NCBI GenBank assembly: GCA_021797025.1
Contig: JAKAAK010000217.1
Span: 1 to 5,311 of the forward strand
Direction: 5' to 3'
DNA length: 5,311 nucleotides
Source of the DNA: Thermoplasmata archaeon
GTDB taxonomy: Archaea; Thermoplasmatota; Thermoplasmata; Thermoplasmatales; Thermoplasmataceae
Shown: positions 1-5,311 of the stretch, piece after piece
Numbering within the stretch: position 1 is the stretch's first letter
Layout of the letters: each line of letters opens with the position of its first letter
Program-made: the position numbers and the translations under genes
Notes under the pieces: generated by a model
Database searches by the model: none
What the model was told of the DNA's origin: nothing
Seen by the model: the letters and a program-made list of their open reading frames with translations, nothing else

Positions 1-119
1 GGAAAAGAAGGGCTATGGAATATACATTATTAAAAGGCAATAATGATATAAAGGGGGATTCAGCAAATTTAAAATACAATGGAGGCATAAAAGATTGTTA
101 AGTAAAGGTTTTTCATAGG

Positions 120-169
120 AGTTTAAAATTATACACATCTAAAGAGATATATAACGAATTATTTATATA
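120..169 (+). repeat. 50-bp inverted repeat, left copy (5' end of IS3-like element)
   Basis: This stretch matches the reverse complement of 4686-4735 at 47 of 50 positions by hand alignment. The uninterrupted core is 25 bases and includes ATCTAAAGAGATATATAACG. Here it sits directly upstream of the OrfA remnant and runs into its promoter-like A/T tract, so it is probably the 5' untranslated end of that insertion sequence. The two copies face each other across about 4.5 kb. Confidence 0.85.
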
Positions 170-189
170 AATATATAAAAGAGGTAATG
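161..189 (+). promoter_or_regulatory. TATA-like box and ribosome-binding site of the OrfA remnant
   Basis: An A/T tract ATTTATATAAATATATA starts at 161 and resembles an archaeal TATA box. It is followed by GAGGT at 181-185 and an ATG at 187-189. The GAGGT is only one base from the ATG, which is unusually tight. The ATG is one base out of frame with the OrfA reading frame that follows. Both points suggest the start region has been damaged. Confidence 0.35.
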
Positions 190-435
190 TAAATACTTAA
201 AAGAATATATAAGTGAAGAGAAATACAATATTATAATGGAATCATTCCAGAATCCAAATATTGCCATAGCAGAAATATGCAGGGAGCATGGAATAGCAGT
301 ATCGTTATTTTATAAATGTAAGGAAAAGACCCTGATAAGTCCTTAATGAAGGAGAATGAAAAATTAAAGTCAATAATAGGTGAAATGACAATAGCAAATG
401 AAATATTAAAAAATTATATGAAAAGGAAAAGGTGA
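187..435 (+). pseudogene. Decayed IS3-like transposase OrfA (HTH plus leucine zipper)
   Basis: Two frames must be joined to read this gene. The first (188-346) encodes a segment with SEEKYNIIMESFQNPNIAIA and then EICREHGIAVSLFYKCKEK, the helix-turn-helix typical of OrfA in IS3/IS911-like and archaeal ISA1214-like elements. It ends at a stop at 344-346. The second frame (346-435) encodes LMKENEKLKSIIGEMTIANE followed by ILKNYMKRKR and a stop, matching the leucine-zipper end of the same protein. About a dozen or more codons usually found between the two parts seem to be missing, and the start is shifted by one base. A Cys stands where these proteins usually have Trp after the helix-turn-helix. 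No OrfB (catalytic DDE subunit) follows, so the element cannot move itself. The family is clear; the exact subfamily is not. Confidence 0.8.
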
Positions 436-480
436 GTTCAGTGGGTGATATGCATAACAATAGAGTTGAAATAACAAAAT

Positions 481-636
481 ATGGACACATCGCTCAGGGT
501 AAATATGAAAACACTGCTTATGTTAAAAGAGATAAAGACAAGGATGGAAAACGAGCATGTAAAACCGCTTTCATACGACTACGTTCTCAATAAAATAATC
601 GAAAAAGAAGAAAGGAAAATAACAATATTGAATTAA
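481..636 (+). CDS. Small ribbon-helix-helix-like protein (antitoxin-type), hypothetical
   Basis: This is a 51-residue frame with an in-frame stop at 472-474 just upstream, so ATG 481 is the natural start. No ribosome-binding site is visible. The pattern is a short strand near the N-terminus (TSLRV, residues 3-7), a helix around residues 9-21 (MKTLLMLKEIKTR) and a second helix after a turn (LSYDYVLNKIIEKEERK, about residues 30-46). That order resembles ribbon-helix-helix DNA-binding proteins such as VapB-type antitoxins, in which a strand carries base contacts and an S-x-D-x-V-I helix follows. No PIN-domain or other toxin gene follows; the next gene remnant is the convergent methyltransferase. 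Another frame, 450-593, overlaps it and could compete. It may be an orphan antitoxin, a stray regulator or a chance frame. I recognise only the fold pattern, not a named family. Confidence 0.4.
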   Translation: MDTSLRVNMKTLLMLKEIKTRMENEHVKPLSYDYVLNKIIEKEERKITILN

Positions 637-649
637 TATGGTCGAATCC

Positions 650-1141
650 CTATGGCTTATAATCAAACGTGGGGTAATTCAGCTTCCTTACACTCATCCC
701 GAATAGCTTCTCCCTGTATTTATCATCGTTCTTGACGTTTTATATTTCCTTTTCTATGCTTTTCTTCCATGCATCTAGAACCTCCTCAAATCCTCTCAGG
801 ACTTTCTTGGAATCTTCAGGTACAGGTATGCCGTCGAGGCTTTTTAGCCACATCTTTCTGGGCCTCCAAAGTCTCAGCTGATACTGCCTTAGCAAGCACC
901 GAATATATGCTTTCTGCAATAGCCCTTACAAGCAACGGCGGAACGGCATTGCCTACAATTTTATACTTGCCTGCTACGTTCTTATACTTGAATGAATCTA
1001 GAAATCCCTGTATCCTTGCAGCCTTCCTGATCGACAACCTCCTATATTTGGGGGGCCGGTGAATACAAATTTATCATCACCAGCCTTGCACATGTCGTAT
1101 GAATCCGATGGTAGGATGGAAAAAAGTATGACAGGATACTT
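650..1141 (-). pseudogene. C-terminal remnant of a cytosine-C5 DNA methyltransferase
   Basis: The minus strand encodes the last part of a Dcm-type cytosine-5 methyltransferase. Visible are conserved motif IX (RRLSIRKAARIQGF) and motif X (VGNAVPPLLVRAIAESI), the most typical C-terminal signatures of the family. The reading breaks in three places. First, a frame change occurs at a run of six G (1050-1055 on the plus strand) between an upstream piece (KAGDDKFVFTGP) and motif IX. Second, a frame change near 840 is needed to continue into SLDGIPVPEDSKKVLRGFEE. Third, a nonsense codon lies at 740-742, after which the same frame continues through KYREKLFGMSVRKLNYPTF to a stop at 650. The catalytic PCQ loop and the cofactor-binding motifs are absent, so it cannot methylate DNA. 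No restriction enzyme is present in the window. It is a relic of a restriction-modification or solitary methyltransferase locus. Confidence 0.85.
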
Positions 1142-1304
1142 TTGTTAAGTATTGCTCCTAAGAAGATATCGGAGAAAAAGTAAAGAAAATCTGAGATCTT
1201 ATACTAAAGTTCATGTTTTAAGTCTTATATTTTCTATGTTTCATATGGAAATACCACCATTTCAAAAAATTTATTTAAAAAAACCTTAATATAATGGGTC
1301 CTGA

Positions 1305-1942
1305 TCATAATATGCCCTTGTAATGTGGGAGGTAAGGGTCTTCTCTCCAGTGGAGACCAGGCAGTTCAATTGTTATATAATACCGTAGTGTAGTTTTGCC
1401 ATCCGATTTGAATGTGAGCGGGATTCCATACCGAATGCACCTGATCAAATTCTGGTTTACAATGAAAATGGAAGGCATGTCGTGAATCATCATAAGAATG
1501 AGATACGCAATCGGTGCAGTAAATATTTGCACAAGGATTCCGTTGATCCTCTTCGATACGGGATGATCAAGTTTCAGGCATGATTTTATGGTACTGAAAA
1601 ATATTTCAATGGATCGTCTCTGCTGGTATACGTATGTAGATATCGAGCATATCCATAATGTCTGCAAGGCGATCCTGTTTTCTATCAATAATGGGGTATA
1701 CCAGTATCATGGGAATACCATTCTTGAATCTTATTATCTTTGAATGTGTATGTTACCCGATGATTTCATACATAGCGTTAGTCTTGATCCTAGTGACAAA
1801 CATTATGTTCCTGTTCTTTAAATACCTGAACCTTTCAGGATCATAGATTTCTGGTTACTGCTCGGATAAACAACTTCTATTTCTTCTCCCTTTTATGCCA
1901 TATGTTGCCATGCCAACACGGTTGTCTCTGGCGCGTACCAAA
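1305..1942 (-). pseudogene. C-terminal half of an IS4-type DDE transposase, broken
   Basis: The longest open piece (1305-1688) contains YQQRRSIEIFFSTIKSCLKL, which fits the IS4-family YREK signature exactly: Y, 2 residues, R, 3 residues, E, 6 residues, K. This part of the protein carries the catalytic glutamate. Reading further upstream on the minus strand, other frames give YDPERFRYLKNRNIMFVTRI and then KTNAMYEIIG, and further on IIRFKNGIPMILVYPIIDR, which match the region before the glutamate in this family. They are separated by a nonsense codon after MYEIIG, another before the PEIYDP segment, and a frame change near 1690. The N-terminal half with the first catalytic Asp is missing beyond about 1942. 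This is a dead, 5'-truncated insertion sequence. Its direction is opposite to the permease gene just to its right. Confidence 0.82.
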
Positions 1943-1978
1943 AATTACTTGAAATATTAATTAAATTATCATATTATG

Positions 1979-2016
1979 TTAGAATATCCCCCAAAATACT
2001 CTATAAAATATTCTAA
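1979..2016. repeat. 9-bp inverted repeat upstream of the permease (possible operator)
   Basis: TTAGAATAT at 1979-1987 is mirrored perfectly by ATATTCTAA at 2008-2016 with 20 bases between. The arms are 29 bases apart centre to centre, close to three helical turns, and lie just upstream of the TATA-like box of the permease gene. That is where archaeal regulators of transporter genes often bind. The region is very A/T-rich, so chance is a real alternative. Confidence 0.35.
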
Positions 2017-2033
2017 AAAATCCAATAAGAGAA

Positions 2034-2043
2034 AAATTTAATA
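2034..2043 (+). promoter_or_regulatory. TATA-like box of the permease-racemase unit
   Basis: AAATTTAATA is centred about 28 bases before the permease ATG and is preceded by a purine run (AAGAGAAAA) that could serve as a BRE. In archaea, transcription starts roughly 25 bases after the TATA box, which would place the start at or next to the ATG and make the mRNA leaderless. This agrees with the lack of any ribosome-binding site there. A second candidate, CTATAAAATA at 2001-2010, would instead give a leader of about 35 bases. Confidence 0.5.
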
Positions 2044-2066
2044 GATATAAGTTATTATTATACATT

Positions 2067-3539
2067 ATGGATTACCAAACGTTGAAACTCGCTAAGGTTA
2101 TGGGCTGGTTCGCAATTATGGCCTCTGCCGTGAGCCAAGAATATGGTGCAGGGATTAATGCAGTTGCGACTACAAGCATTGGAACATATCCAGGAATTAG
2201 AAATCTTGTTCCTCTGGCTATGTTTGTTGTTGGCCTGCTGCTTATTCCTAAAGTGTTCATGTTCCAAAAGTTCGGCTCAGTAGCGAGCAGCAGTGGGGGT
2301 GAATATACTTGGATGAGTAGAACGATTCATCCTCGAGTGGGCTTCTATATACACTTTCTATATTTTGCCGGGATAGTTTCAGCCATAGGTTTCTTAGGTT
2401 ATACGACTGGTTCGACCTTGGCTTCCACACTAGTAGGCCTTGGTATATCTAATGGGGCTTGGTTCGCTACTTTCCCCGGCCACATAGCTATAGGTCTGGT
2501 AGTAATCTGGGCTATATTTGCTTTTCATTATTCAGGTGTTAAAAACTATGGGTATCTAGTCATTGTGTTGTTTTTATTTGTACTAGCAGCTGCGCTGATT
2601 TCTATGTATGCAGGTTTTAGTACCTCAAATACAGCAATGTTAGGCGCACTGTCAAGTAAGGTTTTTAAAGGACCCGTACCAACTGTAACTCTCCCTGGTT
2701 TGACATATACTTCTTTCTTTGGAACAATGACATTGTTCATATTTGCATATGGTGGCCTAAGTGCGGCACCTCTCCTAGGAGGAGAGACCAAAAATACGAA
2801 AAAAAATATGCCACGCGGAATAGTAATGGGATGGATTGTTGCTATAGTTTTGTTCACCTTAGTTGCTCTTGCTACTTTTCACGCAATCTCTGCTTCGCTT
2901 GTATATGCACTTATAAAGTCTCATGATTCTTATTACGCCACTGTGCCAGGTATACTTAGCCTTGTAGCTCCAACATATGTTGGCGATGCACTGTCTATCA
3001 TAGTAACTATAATCATTGCAAAGACGATTGCTCCAGAAATGATGGCGGCTAGCAGAACATTTTTCGCTTGGTCTGGAGATGCCATAATGCCCAAGATCTT
3101 TGGGCATGTTAACAGATTTAAAGCACCAGATTTTTCTCTATTCATATCTGCCCTCATAGGTACTCTATTTTTGATTGATACTAGCTACGTTGGAGTTTCA
3201 GTGGTCGCAATTAGATCCGTATCGGTTTTGCTCGTGATATTCTTCTTGGGTGTAGGTGTATTAGTAACTTCAAGAAAAAAGGAGAAAAAAAATTGGGAGA
3301 AATCAGTTACGTCCATCTCAATGAGGATAGCCGCCGTAGCTGGAATGATAGTTGCATTGATCATGATACCAAGCGTAATTATTGTGCCAAATGTTAACAT
3401 ATTTTTGCAGCCGTCATTCCAGATTGTTATGTCCCTGATCATCGCTTTTATTATCTATGAGGTTGCAAGAATCAAGTCTCGCCAATTGAGGAATGTGGAC
3501 CTTAGTAAGGAGATCAGTGATCATCTCCCGTTGGAGTGA
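2067..3539 (+). CDS. APC-superfamily amino-acid permease
   Basis: This is a 490-residue integral membrane protein, the usual length for amino acid-polyamine-organocation (APC) transporters, with about 12 hydrophobic segments (roughly 11-32, 47-66, 91-122, 136-156, 161-183, 214-236, 252-280, 300-328, 355-375, 380-401, 418-440, 446-466). Family landmarks are YGAGIN at 26-31 in the first segment, where the substrate-binding G-x-G motif sits; FAYGGLSAAPLLGGETKNTK at 226-245, with the conserved Glu after segment 6; and SRTFFAWSGDAIMPKIF at 329-345 after segment 8. The C-terminal tail is short and charged. It should carry an amino acid across the cytoplasmic membrane as a secondary transporter; the direction and substrate cannot be read from sequence. 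The racemase gene directly behind it suggests an acidic amino acid such as aspartate or glutamate, or a D-form, but this is inference. The ATG at 2067 fits a leaderless transcript, and the frame is intact throughout. Confidence 0.93.
   Translation: MDYQTLKLAKVMGWFAIMASAVSQEYGAGINAVATTSIGTYPGIRNLVPLAMFVVGLLLIPKVFMFQKFGSVASSSGGEYTWMSRTIHPRVGFYIHFLYFAGIVSAIGFLGYTTGSTLASTLVGLGISNGAWFATFPGHIAIGLVVIWAIFAFHYSGVKNYGYLVIVLFLFVLAAALISMYAGFSTSNTAMLGALSSKVFKGPVPTVTLPGLTYTSFFGTMTLFIFAYGGLSAAPLLGGETKNTKKNMPRGIVMGWIVAIVLFTLVALATFHAISASLVYALIKSHDSYYATVPGILSLVAPTYVGDALSIIVTIIIAKTIAPEMMAASRTFFAWSGDAIMPKIFGHVNRFKAPDFSLFISALIGTLFLIDTSYVGVSVVAIRSVSVLLVIFFLGVGVLVTSRKKEKKNWEKSVTSISMRIAAVAGMIVALIMIPSVIIVPNVNIFLQPSFQIVMSLIIAFIIYEVARIKSRQLRNVDLSKEISDHLPLE
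3533..3539 (+). promoter_or_regulatory. Ribosome-binding site that decides the racemase start
   Basis: GGAGTGA lies five bases before ATG 3545 and resembles the archaeal anti-16S complement (GGAGGTGA). It overlaps the last codons and stop of the permease, so the two genes are probably translationally coupled. It favours ATG 3545 over the in-frame GTG at 3536, which lies inside this motif and has no site of its own. Confidence 0.6.
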
Positions 3540-3544
3540 TTAAA

Positions 3545-4240
3545 ATGGCTAAAAAGAAACTGTTGGGCATAATTGGTGGGATGGGCCCAGAGGCAACATC
3601 ATTATTCTTCAACAAACTTATAAATCTAACTGAGGCAAAAATAGACCAGCAACATATTCCCGCGATAATATACAATAACTCCCAAATTCCAGACAGAGTG
3701 TCTTTTTATTACGGTAAGGGGGAATCACCAGTTCCCTACATTATAGATAATATAAAAAAATTAAAGTCCGTTGGAGCAGATTTATTTGCTATTCCTTGCA
3801 ATACAGCACATATATGGTTTAACGAAATAAAAGAAGGTATTGATGTAGATATTCTTGACATGATAAAGTTAACGGTAGAGACTTTTTCCAAATCAGATTC
3901 AGTTGGGCTATTAGCGACTACTGCAACTGTCGAATCGAGGCTATATGAAAAACCATTTAAAGAGAAGGGGATTGAGGTGATTCTTCCATCAGATCAAAAA
4001 AAGATCATGGAACAAATAAGGCTTATTAAGAGCGGGCAAATTTTGGAGGCTAAGAAACAATTGTTAAATATAGCCAACCAACTAATTGATAGAGGATCGA
4101 AACTTTTGCTTGCTGGATGCACAGAGATACCACTTGCAATAAACGCGAAAGAGCTTCCAGTTCCTCTAGTTGATCCCATGGAAATTATGGCAAAGGAGGC
4201 TATTAAGCAGCTTGGAGGAAAAATCAAAGAAGATGTTTAA
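3545..4240 (+). CDS. Aspartate/glutamate racemase family enzyme (probable aspartate racemase)
   Basis: This is a 231-residue cytoplasmic protein of normal length for the cofactor-independent aspartate racemase family, which interconverts L- and D-aspartate using two cysteines as acid and base. Visible landmarks are the N-terminal LLGIIGGMGPEATSLFFNK (residues 6-24), the first catalytic-cysteine motif AIPCNTAH (Cys85), the central GLLATTATVESRLYE, and the second cysteine motif LLAGCTEIPL (Cys192). The two halves form the pseudo-symmetric domains of the fold. Both cysteines are present, so the enzyme should be active. Family members also act on glutamate or other amino acids, so the substrate is not certain; the GGMGPEAT and CTEIPL forms favour aspartate racemase over hydantoin racemase or maleate isomerase. 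The start was chosen at ATG 3545 because of the ribosome-binding site; GTG 3536 would add three residues. It follows the permease with a five-base gap after the stop and no separate promoter, so the two are very likely one operon. Confidence 0.92.
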   Translation: MAKKKLLGIIGGMGPEATSLFFNKLINLTEAKIDQQHIPAIIYNNSQIPDRVSFYYGKGESPVPYIIDNIKKLKSVGADLFAIPCNTAHIWFNEIKEGIDVDILDMIKLTVETFSKSDSVGLLATTATVESRLYEKPFKEKGIEVILPSDQKKIMEQIRLIKSGQILEAKKQLLNIANQLIDRGSKLLLAGCTEIPLAINAKELPVPLVDPMEIMAKEAIKQLGGKIKEDV

Positions 4241-4292
4241 ATTGGAAGCTTAAATCTTAACTCTGTATATTTTATATAGTAAGTCGTTACAA

Positions 4293-4311
4293 TTTTTTAG
4301 AATGTTCTTTT
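4293..4311 (+). terminator. Probable oligo-T terminator after the racemase
   Basis: A run of six T (4293-4298) is followed by a second T-rich run (4305-4311, TTCTTTT), about 55-70 bases after the racemase stop. Archaeal RNA polymerase often stops at such T tracts without a hairpin. This would end the permease-racemase transcript before the IS debris. Confidence 0.4.
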
Positions 4312-4313
4312 AT

Positions 4314-4341
4314 TTGTCAGCTATTTTAAAGGTTCTGACAA
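4314..4341. repeat. 7-bp hairpin TTGTCAG / CTGACAA
   Basis: TTGTCAG (4314-4320) pairs with CTGACAA (4335-4341) across a 14-base loop. It lies just after the T-rich terminator candidate and near the left side of the IS256 remnant. It may be part of an IS end or an RNA hairpin; the stem is short and its role is open. Confidence 0.3.
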
Positions 4342-4407
4342 CGAAAATGATGGCGTAAATTTATATGCATGGTATGGATATGTAACATTTTCAAATTTCG
4401 TCTACGC

Positions 4408-4658
4408 TTAATGATATCTTCTCTGCAATGGGTCCATGATGTCGTACTGGCATTTATAGAAGTCCATTATGGATTGGAGAGACTATTTTTCGTTGAATTT
4501 GCCCACCCTGCGGTATATTATCTTAATGGCGCGCTTTTAGGATGGAAGTGAATCTATAATCTTATTCTTCTTCGTATCTCCTTGTTCATCCTCTCGATGA
4601 TGTTAATAGAATATTCGTAGTATTTCAGTAAGGACCCTAAATTCTTCTCTATGCTCAT
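4408..4658 (-). pseudogene. C-terminal remnant of an IS256 (Mutator) family transposase
   Basis: On the minus strand, one frame starting at 4658 gives MSIEKNLGSLLKYYEYS and then INIIERMNKEIRRRIRL, followed by a stop. The I-E-R-x-N-x-E-I-R-R-R pattern is the hallmark of the C-terminal catalytic-glutamate region of IS256-type transposases. One base shift later, another frame continues with IDSLPS, a stop, then AIKIIYRRVGKFNEK, another stop, and IMDFYKCQYDIMDPLQRRYH with a final stop at 4408. This is the usual order of the IS256 C-terminus: the SLPSE-like turn, the IIYLR helix, and a tail ending near RY plus one residue. Everything N-terminal of the glutamate region, with both catalytic aspartates, is missing. 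At least one frameshift and two nonsense codons make it dead. It lies downstream of the racemase on the opposite strand. Confidence 0.8.
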
Positions 4659-4683
4659 GTTGTCTAAACTAAACTGAACCCTG
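4659..4683. repeat. Candidate insertion-sequence end next to the IS256 remnant
   Basis: GTTGTCTAAACTAAACTGAA continuing to CCCTG abuts the start of the IS256 remnant. A weaker inverted counterpart, GGTTCTGACAAC, stands at 4331-4342 on the other side; 9 of 12 innermost positions match when inverted. Together they could be the terminal inverted repeats of an internally deleted, non-autonomous IS256 derivative of about 350 bases. This is suggestive only. Confidence 0.3.
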
Positions 4684-4685
4684 TA

Positions 4686-4735
4686 TATATAAATCATTCG
4701 TTATATATCTCTTTAGATGTATTTAATTTTAAACT
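4686..4735 (-). repeat. 50-bp inverted repeat, right copy (5' end of IS3-like element)
   Basis: This is the inverted partner of 120-169, identical at 47 of 50 positions. Read on the minus strand it keeps the TATA-like tract ATTTATATA, but no OrfA follows. The sequence switches instead, within a few bases, to the candidate IS256 end and the IS256 remnant. It is therefore a decapitated second copy of the same IS 5' region. Confidence 0.85.
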
Positions 4736-4901
4736 ATTCATAACTGATGTTGGATAGTGATTATTAAACAAGACTAAAAGGATATATATTAACCTTATAT
4801 TATAATTATTATTTCAATTAAAAACTTTATTTTACCGTTTTTATAATATGTATAATCTGCAATATTTTTATATTATCCCTATTAGAGTGTCCAAACATAC
4901 G
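4736..4901. other. A/T-rich spacer with possible IS end
   Basis: No gene is visible in these 166 bases. The stretch GAGTGTCCAAACATAC at 4885-4900 lies directly outside the stop codon of the right-hand transposase and may be part of that element's terminal inverted repeat. The other end of the element lies beyond the window, so this cannot be confirmed here. Confidence 0.3.
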
Positions 4902-5311
4902 TCATATTACGATATACATTATTTTCCTCCCTGAGATTCCGGTTATTTTATTTGCCATTACAATACAGTTGTATGCAACTATTATTTCTCCTATGGCTAT
5001 GTCATAATTCCTGTGTTTAACATACCAGATGTACTCCATTTCAAGTATTTCCTTTAAAATAGAAAATGTTCTTTCTATCTCCCACCGCAATTTATATCTT
5101 GATGATTCCTTTTTCCTTAATGCTATACCGAGTTTTCTATTATATGGTAATCTATCCTCAACAATTCCCCTTCTTGTGTTAGTATCTATAACAGGTATAG
5201 AATGTGTATTCTCAAAAATATAATCATATATATCAGAGGAATCATATGCAGCATCCATTAAAATATAATTATAATTCCTTACAGAATCTATCATTTCAAA
5301 TGCTATAGTCT
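4902..5311 (-). CDS. DDE transposase with YREK motif (IS4/IS5-like), 5' part cut by the window
   Basis: The frame is open from the right edge to a stop at 4902-4904, giving about 136 residues of C-terminus; the first in-window Met (5294) is internal, because coding continues upstream of it. Visible are YILMDAAYDSSDIYDYIFE, carrying the second catalytic Asp (MDAAYD), then DTNTRRGI and YKLRWEIERTFSILKEILE, which carries the catalytic Glu. Y-KL-R-WEI-E-RTFSIL-K fits the Y(2)R(3)E(6)K signature exactly. The tail HRNYDIAIGEIIVAYNCIVM is the usual helical end. There is no frameshift or internal stop, unlike every other IS gene in the window, so this copy may be recent or still active. It belongs to the DDE_Tnp_1 type; the exact IS family (IS4 or IS5 group) is not certain. 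It is clearly different in sequence from the IS4-type relic at 1305-1942. Confidence 0.85.
   Translation of the reverse strand, partial: TIAFEMIDSVRNYNYILMDAAYDSSDIYDYIFENTHSIPVIDTNTRRGIVEDRLPYNRKLGIALRKKESSRYKLRWEIERTFSILKEILEMEYIWYVKHRNYDIAIGEIIVAYNCIVMANKITGISGRKIMYIVI

Noticed and set aside
1..101. Open frame from the left edge ending at 99-101, with an internal ATG at 15 (28 residues)
   Set aside because: It could be the tail of an upstream gene, but it is short, shows no recognisable motif, and nothing in the window supports it.
450..593. 47-residue frame beginning MHNNRVEITKYGH
   Set aside because: It overlaps the ribbon-helix-helix-like frame at 481-636 and shows no family pattern I know. 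It is lysine-rich, but only one of the two can be real and the other has the better structural pattern.
769..1062. 97-residue plus-strand frame opposite the methyltransferase relic
   Set aside because: The minus strand carries clear motif IX and X residues; this frame is its shadow and has no motif of its own.
1658..1846. 62-residue hydrophobic plus-strand frame
   Set aside because: It is antisense to the IS4-type transposase relic, where the minus-strand reading matches a known family.
3536..3544. GTG 3536 as the racemase start
   Set aside because: The GTG lies inside the ribosome-binding motif itself and has no upstream site; ATG 3545 has a well-placed GGAGTGA, and family members usually begin shortly before the GIIGGMGPE motif.
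4369..4551. 60-residue plus-strand frame downstream of the racemase
   Set aside because: It lies opposite the IS256 C-terminal remnant and is explained as its shadow.
4686..4900. CRISPR array or tandem repeats in the A/T-rich right-hand spacer
   Set aside because: No regularly spaced repeat is visible; the only strong repeat is the single inverted partner of 120-169.

Overview
The window looks like AT-rich archaeal DNA, most likely from a thermoacidophilic euryarchaeon of the Thermoplasmatales type. The reasons are A/T-rich TATA-like boxes, a probably leaderless permease mRNA, short intergenic gaps and the style of the insertion-sequence (IS) transposases. The lineage is an inference; there is no rRNA or other marker gene here.

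Layout, left to right. Positions 1-119 hold nothing I can name. Positions 120-435 carry the 5' end and a decayed OrfA (helix-turn-helix plus leucine-zipper protein) of an IS3-like element, followed at 481-636 by a small ribbon-helix-helix-like reading frame. Positions 650-1141 on the minus strand are the broken C-terminal third of a cytosine-C5 DNA methyltransferase. Positions 1305-1942 on the minus strand are the broken C-terminal half of an IS4-type DDE transposase. Positions 2067-4240 hold the only two intact, complete genes: an APC-superfamily amino-acid permease and an aspartate/glutamate-type racemase, adjacent and probably co-transcribed. Positions 4408-4658 on the minus strand are the broken C-terminus of an IS256 (Mutator)-family transposase. 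A second, inverted copy of the IS3-like 5' end follows at 4686-4735. The window closes with the C-terminal part of a second, apparently unbroken DDE transposase with a YREK motif, running off the right edge (4902-5311, minus strand).

The permease and racemase form a two-gene unit. The stop of the first lies inside the probable ribosome-binding site of the second, and the only promoter I can see is in front of the permease. The obvious reading is uptake or exchange of an acidic (or related) amino acid coupled to L/D interconversion, but the sequence does not fix the substrate. Everything around the pair is IS and restriction-modification debris, so this is a genomic junkyard with one preserved metabolic cargo. 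A 50-bp inverted repeat (120-169 against 4686-4735) brackets almost the whole block. I do not see a clearly novel multi-gene system. The most unusual points are the repeat-bracketed cargo and the small orphan ribbon-helix-helix candidate.
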